Shown: piece after piece, positions 1 through 12,200 of the stretch | Layout: every line of letters begins with the position of its first letter | Position numbering within the stretch: position 1 is the first letter of the stretch | NCBI GenBank assembly: GCA_934045905.1 | Contig: OW203764.1 | Coordinates: 28,870,900-28,934,899, forward strand | Source: Leuctra nigra | Lineage: Eukaryota > Arthropoda > Insecta > Plecoptera > Leuctridae | DNA: 64,000 nt | Direction: 5' to 3' | Notes under the pieces: model-generated | Told to the model about the DNA's origin: nothing | Seen by the model: the letters and a program-made list of their open reading frames with translations, nothing else | Databases searched by the model: none | Translations under genes and position numbers: made by a program

Positions 1-1599
1 AACAACGGTTGTTGTAATAAAATTCGCTATTCTCTATAAGAATGCGGCTTCGGGGCTTCAGTTTTGATAAGAGCTATTTTACGGTGGGCCTCGCTCAGCG
101 TATTATATTCTAAATATAGTGTATCATAAATACCTTTTCAAAATTAGTTTCGATTATGTTTTTAATATATTAGACGTGTTAATTGTTGCGTTATCATCTT
201 GTCAACTGGAAGTGGGCGAGGAAGAACGTGATGATGTCAAATAAGTGGAACAGAGATTGTTGACTGTTGAATCGAACCCACAAAACTTGTTCATAGTTAA
301 TGCAGCCGTAAAAATGTGGGCTTGGATTGATATCAAGTCCATGATTAATGACTCCATGCAGATTCCCGCTTGACACCTTTGAGACGTTGACCGAACGGAC
401 AAGTTTGATTAGTGAGTGGCTCCAACAGTAATCCTTCGTCCCTTGAGAGTTTAACAGAGCTTGACCAATTTCATCCCCAATCAATTTCTCTGTTCACTTC
501 AGTAGAAGAAAAGTCCGCATGCACTAAAACTTACTTTCTGTAGCAATTTACCGGGAGGGTTGAATCGATTGGGTGGAATCTCGAGTAAAAGTGGGGGGAC
601 ATCGTCTTACCCCCCTTCCTTGCAGAGACTAGCGAGTGGGTCGTCGACATCGTTGCGTCCGAGCACCCAAACTTACGACCTGAGTCAACCGATAAGTTAA
701 TCGCTTTTTATTCATTGTCTGCGGATTTCATGACTGTTCCATTGTTCGTCGAGCGTAGGCAAAATGTTGATGTGTAAATTGAAGAATATTGCTTGTGACC
801 AGGTCAAAGACTCGGGTTGTAGCTCAGCCCCATGGCAGGAGAATGTGGGAGAGCCAGTTTCGCGGCGAGTCGCTCTCTGGCTGAGCCACCCGAATGTGTG
901 CGCGAGGAATGTAGCTGGAGATCTGTGCACATCCTGTCGGAGGAAACTGAGAGTGTGCAGCTTCTTGGATGTATCCACCTTGTCTCAATTGTCTTATGCA
1001 GCCGTACCTACATGAAGAGACTCTCTCACAGCCACTCAAGAAATAATGAAAGTCCAAGATCATTTTCTGTCGAATTAGTGGGATTTTTGGTACCCAAACA
1101 CATTTTTGGACGCCACCGCAAGATGAAGTGTAAACTAAAATCTAAAAAAAAATATTTTTGTGCAACTAAATATAATTGCACAATGCGGCCCGTAGGTATT
1201 TTAGATACAGTGTTTTCGTAATAATAAGTATTTTCGCAAAAAACAATGAAAATTCAATCCGAAAACCATTTGAGTGTGCAATTGTTAGCGTATCGTATGA
1301 GTATCGTATTGTTCTGCAAACATTCAAAATCGATTATCTCCTAATAACATAAGATGTCTTGCAACAAACAAAACAATCAATTAGGGGACGGATGTTGTAT
1401 ATCACATTTTAATGCCCGTTTGCGAGATATTTTCCAATGCATGCAGCTCTTTAAATGCAGTCGCGTAGGTTTTGTGCACATCTCTGGGCGGCTGGAAACT
1501 GAAAGTGTCGTGGTTACTACGTGGCTCTGCAGAAGATGCAGAGAGTGCTTTGATCTCTTGGCATTGGATGCTGGATGCTCTGTAGCCGGCTCGCTGGAT
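1..1599. other. 5' flanking sequence, no gene recognised
   Basis: AT-rich flank upstream of the first promoter region. Short open frames occur on both strands (for example 194-484 on the minus strand), but none has a recognisable domain, splice context or coding-like base composition. GC content rises around 800-1000 and again after 1480. Confidence 0.5.
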
Positions 1600-1927
1600 A
1601 TTACCGCTGTGCGGCGTGCACGGTGGGTTGGTGGCCTTCGCCGGCCGCGAGTCGGCGGAGAGAGAATCTCTCTGCTGGCAACCTCCTCAGTCCGGTGTAC
1701 TCGCTGGCGAGGTGAACACGGCGCGCGCTGCGAGCTCACGACCTGCTCACTTTCACTGTCCGGAAACCAACGCGAGCGACCGTCAACCTGTGCGATCAAT
1801 CCGTTCATACGCTAAGTGCTTTTGTGAAACCGTCGCCCATTTCATGAGTGTTCGTTTCCTAATAGTTTTAACCGATTCTCTTTCTTAAGTGCGTGTTGAA
1901 GGTGTGAATCGTGCGTGTTGTGGTGAG

Positions 1928-2014
1928 ATGCGACTAGATGCAGTGTTCGACGACCCCCCAGTGATCGCGGCGATGAGCCGAGGGTATTCACCCCCGACGA
2001 GCGACGCCACGTGA
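1928..2014 (+). CDS. upstream ORF of 28 codons in the leader
   Basis: ATG at 1928 has a purine at -3 and opens a 28-codon frame ending in TGA at 2012-2014, well before the main ATG at 2206. It contains a second in-frame ATG. The peptide has no recognisable motif. If the transcript starts upstream of 1928, scanning ribosomes would meet this frame first, so it may lower translation of the main protein. It could also lie upstream of the true transcription start and be irrelevant. Confidence 0.35.
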   Translation: MRLDAVFDDPPVIAAMSRGYSPPTSDAT

Positions 2015-2176
2015 TCCTCGTTCAGGCATTGACATCGTGGTAGTCAATAGGCCAAGTGCAATCGCCGTGCTAGATTATCTGAAAACCGAGCCTTAATGAG
2101 CTAATTAACGAGTATTCAAAGTTGTGTTTGTGTTTGGATTTCCCACGTCGTGTTTTGTAACGATCTGTTTGTGAGA

Positions 2177-2197
2177 ATGTCCTCGACGTCGTCGTAG
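2177..2197 (+). CDS. upstream ORF of 6 codons just before the main start
   Basis: A minimal frame (ATG, five codons rich in Ser/Thr, TAG) ends 8 nt before the main ATG at 2206. The short distance disfavours reinitiation at 2206, so leaky scanning would be needed to reach the main start. Confidence 0.35.
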   Translation: MSSTSS

Positions 2198-2205
2198 CTG
2201 TCGAG

Positions 2206-3898
2206 ATGAAGCCGATCACGTTCGAGAACCTGCGTCGGCTGATGGGCGGGAGGAAGAAGAAGGACCGCAACGAGTCGTCGTTCAAGAGGAGCGACTCTTT
2301 CAAGCGGATCTCGATCAAACGTAACTATCTCGAGCGGGGGAACAAAGCCAAGAATGTGCCGCCGCCCCCCGCGCATCCCCCGCCGCCGCCCCCGACGTCA
2401 GCCCCCAAGCAGCCGCCCGCCGCCAAGCCGCCCGTCGCGCCACTGCCCGATGAGCCGCAGCCAGAATCACTAGTCATCGGTTATAATCAGTGGATCCGGG
2501 GCATGAAGTCCGACGACGTCATCGTCAAGTCGTCGACTTCCTCGGACGCGAGTGTTCATTCGCGCGGCAGCAACGCCGCCTCCATCGAGAACACGAACAA
2601 CAAGATCAAGATCACGTTGACTTCGGAGAGTCCGGCGATCATCAAGCCGAGATTAAAGCCGTCTCTGAGTTGCGACGTTGCTCCGACACCTCCGCCGCGA
2701 CGGAAGACGTCCAGCGTCACGACGGAGTCGACGGTAGAGATCCTCCGGTTCGAGCGCTCGCCGGTGTACACGCGTCGACGTCGCTTCCGTCCGTCGCCGC
2801 CTCCGTCGTCGCTCGTGCTGGACCCTCGCATAGACTCGCCGCTGTCCATCAACCTCGGCCGCGTGTGGATGGAGGCGCCTCTTGCCATGGCGCCGCGCAG
2901 TCTTGAGTTGCCGCGCTTGCCGACGCCCGCCGAGATTGCCGCCAAACGAGCGCATCACTCTCTCGACAGCGCGCTCAAGGAGCGTCGCGAGGAGACCGTC
3001 GGCGTCTGCAGTCGGCGGTTTCACAACTACCCGCGACGCCCGATGTCGCCGACGCCGTTCATCATGCCCAACCCGTCGGCCATCAGCCGCACCTCCTCGA
3101 CGCAGACCAACTCCACGAGCAGGACGGTCAACTCCTCGGCCGAGCGGATATGTTCCAGCAAGGACTCTGGATTCTCCTTCTCGATATCGATCCCGCGTCT
3201 CACCGACTTCACGTCGTCGAGCTCCGGAGGCGGCGGATTCTTCAGGAAGAAGAAGACGGTGAAGCCGAAGCCCAGCGTGAGCCGCGACGGCTACTTCAAG
3301 CGCACCAGCGGCGCCGGCGGCCGGGTGGAGCAAGTGAAACGAAGCAGTAGTCGGAAGAGCAAGGGAGGTCGTTGGTCAAATCGTGCGGCCCGCAAGAAGG
3401 GCCATTACGGCGGCACCGCGAGATCGGACCTGTACCAAGTGGTCTGCAGTCGACCTGCGCGATCAATGCGAGCGCTGAAACTCGACCCGATGATCTTCGT
3501 GCCTCCAGAGAAGCGGAAGCCGACCCACAGCATGAAGCGAGCAGCGAGATACGAGGTGCAGGAGATCCGCGACTACAGCACTCCGCGGGACTCGCACCCG
3601 GCGCCGCTCGTCGACTCCGACGAGGACGAGGGTCTGTACGAGTGCATATCCGGGGACTTTGACGAGGTCCCCGAGGCGGCCGTCACGTCGGATGACGAGG
3701 ACGTGATCGTCGAGGAGGCGGACGACTCTGAGGACGAGCTGTACGTGCCTGTGGGAGTGTCGCCGGTGCCACGACGGCGTCCTGTGCGCAGGAAGAAGTC
3801 GACAAGGAAGAATGTCAAGTACGTCGTGAAACCCATACATCGGGTATCCTCGACTCTGCGGCGCAGTAGAAAGAATCTCGTCAAGAAACCGCAGACAA
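2206..3898 (+). CDS. first coding exon of a large protein; basic, proline/serine-rich disordered N-terminus (not identified)
   Basis: An open frame of 564 complete codons plus one base, strongly GC-rich (roughly 60%) inside AT-rich sequence. The ATG at 2206 has G at -3 and is the first long-frame ATG after the leader stops. Residues 15-45 are basic with repeated K/R-x-S sites (KRSDSFKRISIKR), suggesting basophilic kinase targets. Residues 52-82 are polyproline, a possible SH3/WW/EVH1 ligand. Residues 105-175 and 290-345 are Ser/Thr-rich, 346-403 basic with a glycine run at 341-344, 468-514 strongly acidic, and 520-562 strongly basic. No folded catalytic domain, signal peptide or membrane segment is visible. 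Composition suggests an intracellular scaffold or regulatory N-terminus; that is inference. The frame meets TAA at 3904-3906, but only after crossing a consensus donor at 3899, so the true protein probably continues in later exons. Gene identity was not recognised. Confidence 0.82.
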
Positions 3899-3904
3899 GT
3901 GAGT
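3896..3904 (+). other. 5' splice site CAA|GTGAGT ending the first exon
   Basis: CAA then GTGAGT matches the metazoan 5' splice consensus at all six intronic positions. The cut falls after 3898, leaving one base of a split codon (phase 1). It explains why the frame's stop sits within eight bases of an otherwise perfect donor. Use of the site is inferred; an unspliced transcript would terminate at 3904-3906. Confidence 0.75.
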
Positions 3905-6392
3905 AACAAATGCAACACACTTATTGACAAGTTTCTTGGTAGTTTGTGGTTTTCAAGTTTTTTCTAACCCTTTGCGCTCGCCTGTGTATTTACTGGGGCT
4001 TTTCTGGCTGTTCCCATGGTGCTCTTGTCACGCACATGCAATTAAGTGAGCTCGGACTGACCACAACACTGGTAGGACGCACTTGGCTGTGTCCCTAAGC
4101 ATCGATCACGGTGTGGCTGAGGCCATCATTGCCAACTTCCAATTATTCAAAATAGCTCATTTAAAATCACCCCCTATTAGCATAATGGTATAATGCCGTT
4201 CAGCACTCTTTTTATTTGCCACGAATGTAATTCGTTTAAATCATTTTACATTTACGATCGTAATGTTTTTAAAGGGATTTATATTTTTGACGACCTTCAT
4301 TCAACCTTATTAAAAATGATGGAGCAATCATTTTGTAACTATCTTTTTCATCCAAAACGTAAAGTTTTCTTTGCGCCTTTTGGTTACATTCACAAACTTG
4401 TTAATTATTTAGTAAACTGTTCTGTATCTTGTAATTGTCGAATATTTAATAACAAGTTATCTTCCGTAATTATTCCCAAAAATAAAATTACGTGTTACAC
4501 GATTTTCTTTTATAATTGCGATAAAAGCTGTCATGACAAGAACTGCTTTTGTTCGAAGATGGCTTGTCTTCCATTTAACAAGTTTTTGTATGATGCCCAG
4601 TGTCCAGTGTGACTAACATGCAACTCGAATGAACCGTTGTTTCTTTGAACTCGAATCGAGGATGGAAAATGAAAGTTGGAAGTTATCGCGACCCTAGAAC
4701 ATACATTACGCGATTACAACTGTCTCATAATACTATTGTGACAATCTATTTGTCGTTCTCATTTCGCATGGACTATATCGGCCGGGCATGTGTGTGTTTA
4801 CCATTTGGCGACGTCAACATGAAGTCTTCTAAGTACCTAATCTTGTGTACTCGTTATCTCCAGCTAATGACTAGTGGGTGGGTTATCTTTATGATGTTAT
4901 GTTTTCGTGTCATGTGATAATGGTGTAGAAATTGTGTCCTGCGATGGACCAATATCGCGGGAGTCCCGGCTTTGAGGCCTTGAGGCAATGCAAAAAATCG
5001 ACAAATTTACATTTTCCTCAAATTTCATATTTTTTAAAGATCATAGCAAAAACACAGCACAGCATTTGATATTTAATTTGGGTGCCATGCATGGCATAAC
5101 AATATTTTTGGAGAGATTGTTACATCATGGGTGCTATGTAAATTTCTTAAAAGTTAAATTGTTGCTCTGCTGAAATATTTTTTTTCTTCGCAATCAAGAG
5201 AGTCCTTGCTAATCGTCTGTACTTTAATTGTTAAGTAAATTAGGTTTTATGTTTGTTTATGGGCTAATATAGTAATTAGTTATATTGCTGAGCAATACAG
5301 TTTTATTAAACCACACATTAAATACACATTTCGTTATGAAGCTCAGAAATGCCGACACGATTTCCTGTACATGGAAATATCATCAATCAGTTTTAATTCT
5401 AATGGGTGTGTAGTGACTTCCTTGTCAGTGGATCCAGCACTCGAAAGTGTTGATACGAACATCTTCTCCCACATCGATCACATTCCCTCACCCGGAGAGC
5501 CCATCTCAAGCCGAGATAATTCCCTGATCATGACGACACAAGCCGGGTTACACATGTCACACAGATTTCCATGACAATGCGCTGCTACATTTCATCTTAT
5601 TAAAGGATATACAAATAATCTAATAGAGAAAGTCACGCCGTCAATGTTGATGGTTTTTTATATTGTATTGTTGTTTTCTTAACGTTTCATTGGTCAATGG
5701 TCACGGGTTATCAAAGGAGAGTGGGTTTCGGTTTCTTTACGCACGGTAATTCGGACGATGTTGTGTAAGATATAGATTAGACTCTGTTCGATCCACCTTG
5801 AGGGTTTGATTTATTGACGTAGTTTAACTAAGATCCTCGTCATGTAATATCGCATTCACGTAGCAATTAATCTCTATTTCAGAAATGGAGTCGTGTATAG
5901 ACAATCCTCAGCCAGAATCAATTCGAAACGCGTTTAAAAGGAGAGTCAAATAGTTTGTAAAATACGTGGCTGGTTTTATTACGAAAAGTCAAGTTTTGGA
6001 AAGGAATTGATCTGCTAATTAACAAAATCAAACAACCGTTTTCCTGATTCTGCTGTAGGTAATTGGCATTATGCTGCATATGGAGTTGAAGGGATTATAG
6101 TTAATCGGCTTAATAATGCCATTCATACATCTGTATGTGATATTGTAATTGGCACCTCTTATTCCATTTATCATAATGCTGCCTTTAAGGGTGTACACCA
6201 TTAATATGCAATTAAACTAAACTAGTTTGAACAATTTTTATGTGAAATGTTATTATTCTCCATATGTGTCACTTGCATTTTACGTTATTGTACTGCGCAA
6301 CATTCAAAACGCCCTAGTGAGGAATCTTTGAAATATGCTGTGGTATCACAGTAGTAGTAACTTGAATAATCATGTACAGTTCATTTTAATCT
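3905..6392. other. intronic sequence, no exon recognised
   Basis: AT-rich sequence with chance open frames, including a 139-codon cysteine-containing one at 4193-4612 that matches no family I know. A good acceptor-like site (pyrimidine tract then CAG at 5880) exists, but entering it in the phase left by the upstream exon meets a stop after four codons. GGCACCTC occurs at 6151-6158. Confidence 0.5.
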
Positions 6393-6634
6393 GGGGCTGG
6401 ATTCACAAAAGGTTTTAAGACTTATTCCGGCATAACTTTATGCCGGTATAGCATTTTAACTACCAATATCTCTCTTTTCATGATATTACCATGTTAAAAC
6501 TTGGTATATTATCATTATAAATGGTGATTTGTACAATTAAATTCATAAAGATATGCCGGTAAAACATGGTAATAGCTAATATTGATATAAAATATTTTGG
6601 TCATAAAGTTATACTTCTTTGTGAATCCAGCCCC
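6393..6634. mobile_element. MITE with 17-bp terminal inverted repeats (GGGGCTGGATTCACAAA)
   Basis: GGGGCTGGATTCACAAA at 6393-6409 is the exact reverse complement of 6618-6634. The roughly 240-bp AT-rich interior has internal complementarity (for example GCCGGTA-type words near 6443 and 6553) and no coding capacity. This is the structure of a non-autonomous DNA transposon. The superfamily is not assigned because the target duplication is ambiguous. Confidence 0.8.
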
Positions 6635-9049
6635 TGGGTATATCGTTTTATATTACTTGAATTGTGATTCCTCGATTATAGAAAACACCATAAAATAATG
6701 CAAGGGAAGCATACGATTCACGATAAACAACTAAAATAATGCAAACTAAAATGAACTATCCACCCAGCAGACTAATGATTCCACCACTATGTGATGCTCA
6801 AGAAATATTCTTCCTTTTCGTAGCTAAATTATTACTCTCGCATACAGTATAGAGTGTAAAGGATTCGTTATTATATACAGAAGCATTAATAAAGTAAATT
6901 CGGTGATTACTTCCAATGTGACTGCCAGAACGGCACTGTGTAGTAACCTCCAAGAGAGCTGCTGTCTCGTATTTCGCGCGCGGTACATTGTGTGTCCGCG
7001 CATTCAAGTCTCCCGGCTGAGATGCGTCCGCCGCGTTGCGCTGAGGCAAAGTGTAATCCTCAAGTCCTTGTTCGCGACCCGGGCACGCCATTACACTCGC
7101 GGCAAGTGTTCAAAACAGAACGAGAGCCCATACGTTTCCTGGCGAATTAATATGCAAATATTAAGTGTTCGAACATTTGCTCTTTGATTGCGCTTCTTTC
7201 ACAACACATCACTGTTTTATTGTTCGTCATGGTGCTTAAGTCACACCTACCTCGCTTGATTCCATCATCATTGACATTAACACTGCTCGTTCTGTCCATA
7301 AGTATGTGCATCTTTGCTGCACATAACCCAATTAACCCTTTTCTTAAACTCTTTTTGTCGATCTGGAGTAGAAAAATATCAATTTTACCGTTATTCCGCT
7401 GATCCAATACAGAAAGACTTTTCTGGTTTGTTTTCATTACATCTGTCTACTTTTCTTTTCTCCTTCCTGGATTAGAAACTGAGTGTACATCTGACGAATC
7501 AAACTACAATGCAAGGTACTATTAAAACGTAATTATACGTAATTGGCTGAAGGCAATTAGACCTTGTTGTCACCCACACTGTCTCTATTCTTCGTGTCAA
7601 GCTCACCGTCGGACTGTCTGTGTCTGATTAGGTTACTGTATTACAGTTATTGTTATTGCATTATTCGTTTCTTCTGCTCCTTCCCCGCTTTGTGTTCGGC
7701 TTTTTTGTTCGATATATTAAGCTCAATGACTCGACTATATCACTGATTACTTTGTTTATGCAAGTATTATTAACCTATTGTAATTATAAGTTAATCCTAC
7801 ACACATAGTGTTAATTAAGATTTTAATTCAAGGTAACGAATTGATGCTGCCAAAGGCATCGCATATAAAATTGGTCCCGAATTAATGAGTATGCATCGAC
7901 CTTAGGCGTCGGAAATAGATTTTTTTTGTCTCTTCAAAGATCTGCTTTCTTTATTCAAGTTACCAAATATATAATTGACAATTAAAATTGTCATGTAAAT
8001 TTATTTTTATTTTTTTAATAAATGTGTAAGATTATAAGATTAATGTAAAATGAAGCGAGGATTATAATTGACATTGAACAGATTGTGGTGATCTATAAAT
8101 AATTACTTCATTGTGGTGACAACGAAATTATGTAAGTCCTTTTCAAAACTTGATTTTCCAGACAAAAACACAGAGGCAAACGCAGATGGCGAGCATATGG
8201 GATTGAATGGTTTGATTATAAGAACCAACTAACCACCTCATACCTACGTAAAAATTATTTCTCAATTTAACAAATATTGGCGGTAATTCCAGCTCCATAC
8301 TTAGCAGTTTACCGTCAATTATTCTGACCGTGGGTGTACCTGTGACAATTAATGTGGACTATGGACACCCCTGCATTGCCACCCGCCGTGAATCTCTGGT
8401 CATCCTTGGTGCATCGAATCTGATCGAATGCAGCTCAATATTGCAAGGTTGACGGCGCGCAGCGAGCGCAAAACCGCAGCGATTTGTGCTGTGAAAAAGC
8501 GCCGAGCCATGATGTACTGCGGTGTTGCGCAGGCCAGGGAATTGAAATCGAATCTCGGTGACCGCATGATGCGACTGGTCAGTTCTGTGTCGTTAAGAGA
8601 CACACCTGGATGCTGGCCGGAGATCACGACGTCGATTACCGGGGAGGTCGCCCACCTTATCTCCCAGCGACATGTTACGTGCTATCGGACAATCTTCACG
8701 TATACGAACTCGGAATAAATATTGTCTGTCGCGTACCTTGACGTTCCAGCTGTGTTATTGGCTGCAGTTGGCTTATTCGCAGGTTTATTCGACACATGCT
8801 TGGCTATTGTTCGTATAATAGCAGGTAAACTAAACTAAAAGATTATCAATATTTTTTTTAATGTATCAATTTTCTGCAACCGGGCTAATGGCGACGGATG
8901 AATGATTTTGATGATAAGGAGATTTTTTTATTAGTTTTTACGTACACATTTAGATACATTCTGCGGGACAGAAATCATATATTATAAAAACATCACGAAA
9001 ATAACTAAACACAATAAACAATACATAATACATAAACATAAAACAAACT
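6635..9049. other. intronic sequence with a GC-rich patch at 8400-8660
   Basis: No exon is supported. The patch at 8400-8660 is GC-rich and open on both strands, but the overlapping frames share no recognisable protein motif and lack convincing splice signals. The rest is AT-rich. Confidence 0.45.
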
Positions 9050-9220
9050 TAAAAAGAGCGATGATGCTGATGTTGGAGAAGAATGGGAAGGATGAATAGT
9101 GGGAATGAGTATTTGCCCATCGACTGAGAAAACCAATGGGAAGGTCGGCCGCGGGAATCGAACCCGGGACCTCTGCACTGCAAGTTCAGAGCGTCTCTGC
9201 ATGAGTCAACTTACTCCCCA
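9050..9220 (-). mobile_element. tRNA-derived SINE, minus strand
   Basis: Read on the minus strand, a pol III B-box-like core (GGTTCGATTCCCGCGGCCG) lies at about 9145-9170. It is followed by a tail with TTTTCTCAGTCGATGGGCAA and a low-complexity AT-rich 3' end. Head and tail match the element at 47330 on the plus strand. The acceptor arms do not pair, so it is not a tRNA gene. Confidence 0.75.
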
Positions 9221-12200
9221 TGATTCTAATCTGTCAAACTATTTAACGGAACATCAATGTCTTATTGTTCAACAGTTCAATGACTCCACGTTCAATTCGT
9301 TCGTAGAATTCTATCGTTTTATGAATCTATACTTTCTACATACACATTAAATATTAAAATCTAATAAAATAAAAGCCCCTTTCCACCTCGACTGTATCTC
9401 AACTAGAAAGAAAGGCAGATGCTAAGTGATACGGATTGTAGAGTGATGCTGCAACTTACATCATTGTGACCGTCTATTATCTTCGTACCTATTGAAAAAA
9501 ACCGCATGTGTATAACCTGTCAAGGAAATGTCTAATCGTTATCTTCACCTCTCATACACACACACACATACACAATCGTGTGGATCCAAATCGATTCTCG
9601 AATAAAAGAACAATCACTCTTTCGGGATTTCATCTGGTTACTTTGGCCGGGGAGAAAGTGGTTCTCGAATACGGAGGCAGTTTGTAAAACCCCGCCCTGA
9701 TTATAACTCCAGTCCTCCCATATAACACTTGCACCTTGTTACAAACTATTGTTGAAGCAGACGCTGCAGCTCTTACGGCATGATGGGTTATCTATTAGAG
9801 ATCTGCGGATCATAGGTTACAGATGAAAGTGTGGTCGACTCGAGGATATATGCAATTAATATGTTTCCTATTGAAGAAAGAAATGTATCATGCTTATTCA
9901 AAGTCGTGAGGAACTTAGAAAGTTCGACGCGGCGCAAGATCGAGTTCACATGGATTTGAAGTTCTGACCGAGAACTTGAAGACCGACTTGTTCTTGCCGT
10001 TCCCTTCAGGTTTCGACACAGAGATAATAATGCGCAGTGGTTTTTTGAGTTTTGATTTGACTACCATATATGGTGCCTGTGTGTGTGTGTGAAGTGCAAA
10101 TTTGTGATGCAATGTTTTAGTATGTTGTTGGAAACGGTTCGATTATGAAGTTTACGAAATGTGTTGAAACTGATTGTCAGACAAGGCTGCTTGGTTTGGC
10201 TGGGTGATGTGATTGTTCACTGAATATGACCTTCTACTTTATTGACAAAATAAGATTATTAATTGGTTTTTTGTATCGATTTACTCGCCCATAGTTTTAC
10301 TTCATTGGTTATTATGACAGAGCGTTACGGGCGCTCACTGTGAGCTTACAAAAATTAACGATTGTTTTAATGCCCTTGGCGCTTTATCATATGAATCTGT
10401 CAAGCTGCTCTACAATTAATTTTTTAATCTTAATTTTTTAAAGGGAAAAATCAAATTTTTCGTAGTTCCATCTAAACTGAAATTTCAAGGTATTTGAAAG
10501 CTTTATGTTGACTTGGTGTTCTGGATAATTCCCTCCTGTGATCATGAGCAGAGTTTGAAAGCAAGTTCTGATCTCTGCTATGAACTGCGATCTATTTCTA
10601 AACAGAACGTGCTGCATGTAAATCCCGGTGACAGTATCTTATTAGAAAGCTGATCGCTGCCATGGCTATCGGCAGATCCATTGATTATTCAAGATTCAGG
10701 GCGGCTGCGACTCCTGGGATATCTGTCGAGATGATCGCCCCGGGTGCACGACAGAGCGACCAGGAAGTGTCCGTGCGATGCACTCTGGGCTCATGTCAGG
10801 CCTGGGTTCCGATCCCACTTCAGACACCAATTCCCAGCCCGACGTGTGACGTCATCGCATCAGACACTCGAAGTGTTGAGGTGGCGCAAGCGCGAACGAT
10901 TTCTCTGTTTTCGCGGACAGTTTTTTGGGTTCGATTGCAGGCGAATCTAATGGAATGGATTGAAATTGTATCATCACCATCATTAGATAAGAGACAATCA
11001 TAGGGTTGGAACTTGGTCTACTTTTTTATTTATTTGTATTAATTTATCGATATTTTTATCGCTAGGCGTCGAAGTTGCTATAAACACTCGGACAACCGAG
11101 CGCTGAAGATGTAGGGGCGCATCTGCTTATTGACCACCCCAGAGTAAAGTGGTCATTACTTGGGCAAACAACCTATAGCATACCTATGAATATTGCTGCT
11201 ATAATATAAATATTGTACATACTGATTACAAGATGCTAATTCACGGAAAAAATTGTTTATAGTCCTTGTTTCATTATGCAATATAATTTATTTCAGTATT
11301 TAAAGGTTATTTGGAACACACCACAACCTTTTCTTCATGTCACGAGCTCACATGTAATGCTTAACTGCGCCCTGTCTTGACAATAACTTGGCTTCATGTT
11401 TCAAAGTATGAAACAAAACCCTGCCCAATGCATTAGTGCTTGAGGATCATAAAAGCATCGTAAGTCCATTATGTGGGATGAGTGCATGATTTTAGGTGAA
11501 GGACACGAACTTTGATCCGAGTACCATTAACCTGAGGTTATGGTCAACTCAGTTGTAAATTAAGTTAACAATCCAAATTTACGGAGAAATCTTAGAAATT
11601 ACGTACCTACTAACCATAATTTGTTTGTATACTCCATCTTTCTAAGATTTGATTTAAATCGACCTTGGTCCTTGATGGTACAAAAGATTTGCATTTTGTA
11701 ACAATACGTAATTGCATTTGTTACACGTAGGCGCGAGAACGTCCCAACCAAGGTCTCTCGAGTGCCGCAAACAGACCCGGAGGTCTTTCCCCGTTATGTG
11801 AATCTCCGAACATTATACACCTCTTTCATGACTCTTTCGACCGAAAATTATTCTTTACAATTACAATAAGATGACTTTAAAAAGTGCATGGTAACGAAGC
11901 AACGGGAAAAAATAGGCTGTAGATTAATTTGAAATTTACATTAGTACTGCTATAAGTTTTTACTGTTCTCTAGGTTGCTATTCTGGGACGTGTCTGAGTG
12001 TGATCTTCAGAATCCTCACCTAGATGATGATGATAAAGATCGACTCATGGTTTTTTTCATTGCCTCGTGTTCCTATTTTTCAATGTGAGTGGAGAGAGAG
12101 GCGTGAGTCTTTTGGACATTTTGATTATATATACAAGTTAAGTATGGCGAATTTTTCAGAAGATCTGTCGGAAGAGTTGAAAGTACAATTGTATGTACAG

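Larger units (their letters stand above)
1600..2205 (+). promoter_or_regulatory. CpG-rich promoter / 5' leader of the 566-codon frame
   Basis: GC and CpG content rises sharply compared with the AT-rich sequence to the left and runs into the coding exon. A TCAGTC initiator-like hexamer lies at 1687-1692, without a convincing TATA box. The leader holds at least three upstream ATGs (1928, 2096 region, 2177), each closed before 2206. The transcription start is not determinable from sequence alone; I infer a TATA-less promoter plus a long 5' UTR. Confidence 0.5.

Noticed and set aside
194..484. 96-codon minus-strand frame
   Set aside because: The peptide looks superficially protein-like, but there is no recognisable domain, retroelement motif or polyadenylation context. 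Left uncalled; a protein search would settle it.
2490..3930. Several long overlapping frames on both strands within the first coding exon
   Set aside because: They are shadows of the GC-rich coding exon; their Arg/Pro/Ala-rich translations have no start or splice context.
4193..4612. 139-codon frame with a cysteine-rich C-terminal part
   Set aside because: It lies in AT-rich intronic sequence, matches no family I recognise and has no promoter or splice signals.
5881..5950. Exon-like sequence after a good acceptor (CTCTATTTCAG)
   Set aside because: Joining it to the upstream phase-1 exon gives a stop after four codons and no clear donor follows.
8400..8718. Overlapping open frames on both strands in a GC-rich patch
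   Set aside because: High GC lowers stop frequency on both strands; no domain or splice signal was seen.
9130..9210. tRNA gene on the minus strand
   Set aside because: The B-box is good but the acceptor stem does not pair and a SINE tail follows.
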